Shown here: piece after piece, positions 61,075-64,000 of the stretch
Numbering within the stretch: position 1 is the first letter of the stretch
Layout: each line of letters starts with the position of its first letter
Assembly (NCBI RefSeq): GCF_030149515.1
Contig: NZ_JASBRI010000028.1
Coordinates: 1 to 64,000, forward strand
DNA length: 64,000 nucleotides
Source of the DNA: Maricaulis sp.
GTDB lineage: Bacteria; Pseudomonadota; Alphaproteobacteria; Caulobacterales; Maricaulaceae
Direction: 5' to 3'
The notes under the pieces: generated by a model
Told to the model about the DNA's origin: nothing
Database searches by the model: none
The model's input: the letters and a program-made list of their open reading frames with translations, nothing else
Translations under genes and position numbers: made by a program

Positions 61075-61887
61075 ATGGCCCAGATCACGCATGACGAGGA
61101 CGAGGTCGAGGCCAGCCGTGCCCCGCTGATCGATCACCTGATCGAGCTGCGCCAGCGTCTCATCGTCGTCATTGCCTTCCTTACGGCAGCTTTCGTGATC
61201 TGTTTCGTCTTTTCAGGTCAGCTCTACCAGCTGCTTTTGATTCCCTACCGTGATGCCGCAGCCGCCATTCGGGGCGTGCCGGTGGAGGAGCTGGATCTGA
61301 CGGCGAATTTCTTCGCGCCGCTGGAGTTCTTCTTCGTCAGGCTGAAACTCTCGCTGGTCGGAGCGATCATCGTGATCTTTCCGGTCATCGCCTGGCAGGT
61401 CTACGGCTTTGTGGCGCCGGGGCTCTACAAGAACGAGCGCGGGGCCTTTGCGCCCTTCCTGGCGATGTCCCCCATCCTGTTCGGCGCAGGCGTGGGCTTT
61501 GTCTACTACTTCGTCCTGCCCATGGTGATGCGCTTCTCCCTGGGCCAGGAACAGGTGCCCGAACTGGCGGGGACGCGGATCGAGCTTCTGCTCAATGTCT
61601 CCGACTACATGAATCTCATCACCACCTTGATGCTGGTCTTCGGCGTATCCTTCCAGATGCCGGTATTTCTGATGCTGCTTGCCAAGGCGGGTATCCTGCG
61701 CGGGGAAACCCTCCTGAAGGGCTGGCGTTTCGCCGTGGTCGGTATCGCGCTGTTTGCTGCCTTCGCCACACCGCCCGATCCGGTGAGCCAGATCATGCTC
61801 GGCGGAGCGCTGCTGCTGCTCTACTTCCTCTCCATCGGCGGCATGAGGCTGATGGAGCCGAAGGACGAGCCGGACGAGACCTCCTGA
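61075..61887 (+). CDS. tatC: Sec-independent translocase TatC
   Basis: TatC recognises the twin-arginine motif. The 270-residue protein has six membrane helices and the family motifs APLIDHLIELRQRLIV, PLEFFFVRLKLS, APGLYKNERGAF and FATPPDPVSQI. The Tat-signal amidase at 16.7 kb is one likely cargo in this window. Confidence 0.97.
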   Translation: MAQITHDEDEVEASRAPLIDHLIELRQRLIVVIAFLTAAFVICFVFSGQLYQLLLIPYRDAAAAIRGVPVEELDLTANFFAPLEFFFVRLKLSLVGAIIVIFPVIAWQVYGFVAPGLYKNERGAFAPFLAMSPILFGAGVGFVYYFVLPMVMRFSLGQEQVPELAGTRIELLLNVSDYMNLITTLMLVFGVSFQMPVFLMLLAKAGILRGETLLKGWRFAVVGIALFAAFATPPDPVSQIMLGGALLLLYFLSIGGMRLMEPKDEPDETS

Positions 61888-61961
61888 TCCGGTTTACGCC
61901 GCGCGCGGGCGCGGCTATAGCCGCCTTCTCCCATTCCTCCTGATCCTCCACCGGTTCCGCC

Positions 61962-63239
61962 ATGCACGATATCAAGCTTATCCGCGACAATCCCGAAGCG
62001 TTCGACAAGGGCCTGGCCCTGCGCGGAATGGAAGCGCAGTCCGCCACACTGCTGGACCTGGATGCCCAGCGCCGGGAAGCTGTCACACGCCAGCAGGAGG
62101 CCGAGACCGAGCGCAACGCCCTGTCCAAACAGATCGGCAAGGCCAAGGCCACGGGTGACGAGGCCGAATTCAACCGCCTGCGCGGCGAGGTCGACCGGCT
62201 GAAGACAGTGCTGGAAGAGGCGGGGCAGCAGGCGCGCCATTTCGAGGAAACGCTGAACCAGCACCTGGCCGCGCTGCCCAACCTGCCGGAAGCCGGCATT
62301 CCGCAGGGCCAGGACGAGACGCAGAACGAGGAAGTGCGCCGCTGGGGCGAGGCGCGGGCTTTCGACTTCGAGCCGAGGGACCATGTCGATCTGGGCGAGG
62401 GGCTCGGCCAGATGGATTTCGAGAAGGCGGCGGCCATCTCCGGCGCCCGTTTTGTGGCGCTGAAAGGCGGCCTGGCGCGGCTGGAGCGGGCGCTGGCGCA
62501 GTTCATGCTGGACCTGCACACCGGCGAGCATGACTATACCGAAGTCTCGCCGCCCTACATGGTGCGCGACGAAGCGATGTTCGGGACGGGGCAGTTGCCC
62601 AAATTCGCCGACGACCTGTTCCGTACCACCGACCATCGCTGGCTGATCCCCACCGCGGAAGTGCCGCTGACCAATCTCGCTCGCGACGCCATCCATGCCG
62701 AAGACGCGCTGCCGATGCGCTTTACCGCACACACACCCTGCTTCCGCGCCGAAGCCGGTTCCGCTGGGCGGGATACGCGCGGCATGATCCGCATGCACCA
62801 GTTCCACAAGGTGGAAATGGTCTCCATCGTGGCACCGGATGAAAGCGCGGCCGAACTTGACCGCATGACGGGCTGTGCCGAGAAGGTCCTCCAGCTGCTG
62901 GAACTGCCCTACCGTGTGATGCTGTTGTGCACCGGCGACATGGGCTTTTCCGCCAAGCGGACCTACGACCTGGAAGTCTGGCTGCCCAGCCAGCAGGGAT
63001 ATCGCGAGATTTCCTCCTGCTCGAACTGCGGCGATTTCCAGGCCCGGCGCATGAATGCCCGTTTCCGCAAGGACGGCGAAAAGCGTCCGGCTTTCCTGCA
63101 CACGCTGAACGGTTCCGGTGTTGCCACTGGCCGCGCCCTTCTGGCGGTGATGGAAAACCACCAGAATGAGGATGGTTCGATCACCGTACCCGAGGTGCTG
63201 CGTCCCTATATGGCAGGGATGGAGCGGATCGGGGACTGA
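61962..63239 (+). CDS. serS: Seryl-tRNA synthetase
   Basis: This class II synthetase charges tRNA-Ser. The 425-residue protein has the N-terminal long coiled coil (about 30-100) that contacts the tRNA variable arm. Motif 2 is visible as [20 protein letters not shown] with FHKVEM, and motif 3 as [19 protein letters not shown]. The tatABC-serS order is conserved in related alphaproteobacteria. Confidence 0.97.
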   Translation: MHDIKLIRDNPEAFDKGLALRGMEAQSATLLDLDAQRREAVTRQQEAETERNALSKQIGKAKATGDEAEFNRLRGEVDRLKTVLEEAGQQARHFEETLNQHLAALPNLPEAGIPQGQDETQNEEVRRWGEARAFDFEPRDHVDLGEGLGQMDFEKAAAISGARFVALKGGLARLERALAQFMLDLHTGEHDYTEVSPPYMVRDEAMFGTGQLPKFADDLFRTTDHRWLIPTAEVPLTNLARDAIHAEDALPMRFTAHTPCFRAEAGSAGRDTRGMIRMHQFHKVEMVSIVAPDESAAELDRMTGCAEKVLQLLELPYRVMLLCTGDMGFSAKRTYDLEVWLPSQQGYREISSCSNCGDFQARRMNARFRKDGEKRPAFLHTLNGSGVATGRALLAVMENHQNEDGSITVPEVLRPYMAGMERIGD

Positions 63240-63246
63240 TCCGGTC

Positions 63247-63606
63247 GTGGCCGGTCGTCAACGCGATACCATCGCATCGGCCGGCTTTCGCTTTGCGGCG
63301 GAACTGATCGCCTGGATCGCCGGCCCGTGGGCTGTGGCCGTGCATGTTTCACCCGTCGCGGCGGTACCGGTCCTGATCGTGCTGGTGGCGCTGCCGGCCG
63401 TGTTCTCGACGCCGGGCGACAAGCGCCAGGTGCTCGTCCCGGTGCCGGGGCGTGTGCGCATCCCGATCGAACTCCTGCTCTACACCGTGGCGGCAGTCGC
63501 ACCGTGGTTCGCCTGGTCCGATTGGGCGGGGTGGGCGTGTCTTGCCGTGGTCGCCGCGGGTCTTGGCTTCGGCATTCCCCGATTTCGTTGGCTGCGGGAG
63601 CGCTGA
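63247..63606 (+). CDS. Small membrane protein, probable DUF family member
   Basis: The 119-residue protein has three to four hydrophobic segments (about 15-32, 36-52, 73-90 and 94-110) separated by the polar loop STPGDKRQVLVPVPGRVR. The start is a GTG at 63247, seven bases after the serS stop, so it is probably co-transcribed. No function is recognised. Confidence 0.65.
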   Translation: MAGRQRDTIASAGFRFAAELIAWIAGPWAVAVHVSPVAAVPVLIVLVALPAVFSTPGDKRQVLVPVPGRVRIPIELLLYTVAAVAPWFAWSDWAGWACLAVVAAGLGFGIPRFRWLRER

Positions 63607-63615
63607 GCGGACGTC

Positions 63616-63993
63616 CTAGCGCTTGGCCGTGTTGGCCCGCAGCCAGGGTTCGAGCTTTTCGAACCGGAACTCACCGGCTTCGTAGAGCGGCAGGATGAAG
63701 TCGAGAGCCTCGTCCTTTCCGGCCGTCAGCCGGAGGTTGTTCAGGCCAAGAAAGATCACAGTTGCGGCAAGGGCTGTCCGCTTGTTCCCATCGATGAAAG
63801 GGTGGTTCTGGGACAGGCTTTCCCACAGCGCGGCGGCTTCTTCGATGACGTCTCGATAATAGCCCGAGCGGGGACGATGCAATGCGGCATCCAGTTGCCC
63901 CGGATCGCGCAAGCCCGCCGATCCTCCGTAACGGTTGATCTGCAGGGCGTGGATGTCGAGAACGTCTTCGAGTTCGAGATAGGAGCGGCTCAC
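63616..63993 (-). CDS. doc: Fic/Doc family toxin (death-on-curing type)
   Basis: The 125-residue protein has the Fic active-site motif HPFIDGNKRTALAA and the Doc-type layout DVLDIHALQINRYGGSAGLRDPGQLD. Doc toxins phosphorylate elongation factor Tu. The start is a GTG that overlaps a TGA stop (GTGA, 63993-63990), so a coupled upstream gene, normally the Phd-type antitoxin, should lie just beyond the right edge. Confidence 0.9.
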   Translation of the reverse strand: MSRSYLELEDVLDIHALQINRYGGSAGLRDPGQLDAALHRPRSGYYRDVIEEAAALWESLSQNHPFIDGNKRTALAATVIFLGLNNLRLTAGKDEALDFILPLYEAGEFRFEKLEPWLRANTAKR

Positions 63994-64000
63994 TCGGCCA

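Noticed and set aside
1-64000. CRISPR arrays, insertion sequences or prophage clusters
   Set aside because: No regularly spaced repeats, no transposase or integrase genes, and only one isolated phage-type gene (DUF2793) were seen.

Overview
The window is GC-rich, almost fully coding, and reads as the chromosome of an alphaproteobacterium of the Caulobacterales/Maricaulales kind (inference). The main support is gene order: nagZ-scpA-scpB-tatABC-serS, and murA-DUF2948-UPF0262-phosphatase-infA-maf-RNase E/G-yacG next to tRNA-Phe. Lipoproteins of a Caulobacter-type family and a TonB-receptor/S9-peptidase pair fit the same group. There are no rRNA genes, CRISPR arrays or insertion sequences. Two tRNAs are present, Thr(GGU) and Phe(GAA).

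Layout. 1-250: an untranslated stretch with four consecutive stem-loops. 255-2713: a DUF6445 protein, then (minus strand) a TadG-like protein and a TadE-like fragment. 2769-7131: the threonine operon on the minus strand, made of a Thr-rich leader peptide, an intrinsic terminator, a fused aspartokinase-homoserine dehydrogenase, thrB and thrC. 7.3-13.2 kb: a small membrane protein, pckA, a DUF2891 protein, a pirin and an M28 peptidase. 13.5-19.9 kb: two GSTs, an uncharacterised membrane/secreted gene group, a Tat-exported amidase and two paralogous lipoproteins. 20-27.5 kb: an S9 peptidase divergent from a TonB-dependent receptor, a BON-domain protein with a HhH-like membrane partner, a MmcQ/YjbR protein and a lipoprotein. 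27.6-33.6 kb: both methylmalonyl-CoA mutase subunits, a lone DUF2793 protein and a prolyl iminopeptidase. 33.6-40.3 kb: tRNA-Thr, the murA-to-yacG housekeeping block, an apparently inserted sulfotransferase-like gene and tRNA-Phe. 40.4-50 kb: an AidB-like dehydrogenase, an OYE, a Baeyer-Villiger-type monooxygenase/SDR/hydrolase operon, mnmH and selD, and a DUF2145 pair. 50-55.2 kb: two HxlR regulators with divergent targets, and xth. 55.2-63.2 kb: A-type Fe-S protein, dgt, SPOR protein, nagZ, scpAB, tatABC and serS. The window ends with a Fic/Doc toxin whose antitoxin would lie just outside.

The most notable feature is the threonine operon. Its leader frame ends in a dense run of Thr codons, mostly ACC. 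A GC-rich hairpin with a U-run follows directly before a bifunctional enzyme that lacks the ACT regulatory domains usually found in ThrA. Together these suggest that transcription attenuation carries some of the control normally exerted by allosteric feedback. Other items worth attention are the structured RNA at the left edge, a membrane/VWA-like gene group with a 16-bp perfect palindrome, a short MutA without a C-terminal B12-like domain, a sulfotransferase-like gene inserted between yacG and tRNA-Phe, and a four-gene redox/detoxification operon facing an HxlR-SCP2 regulator.
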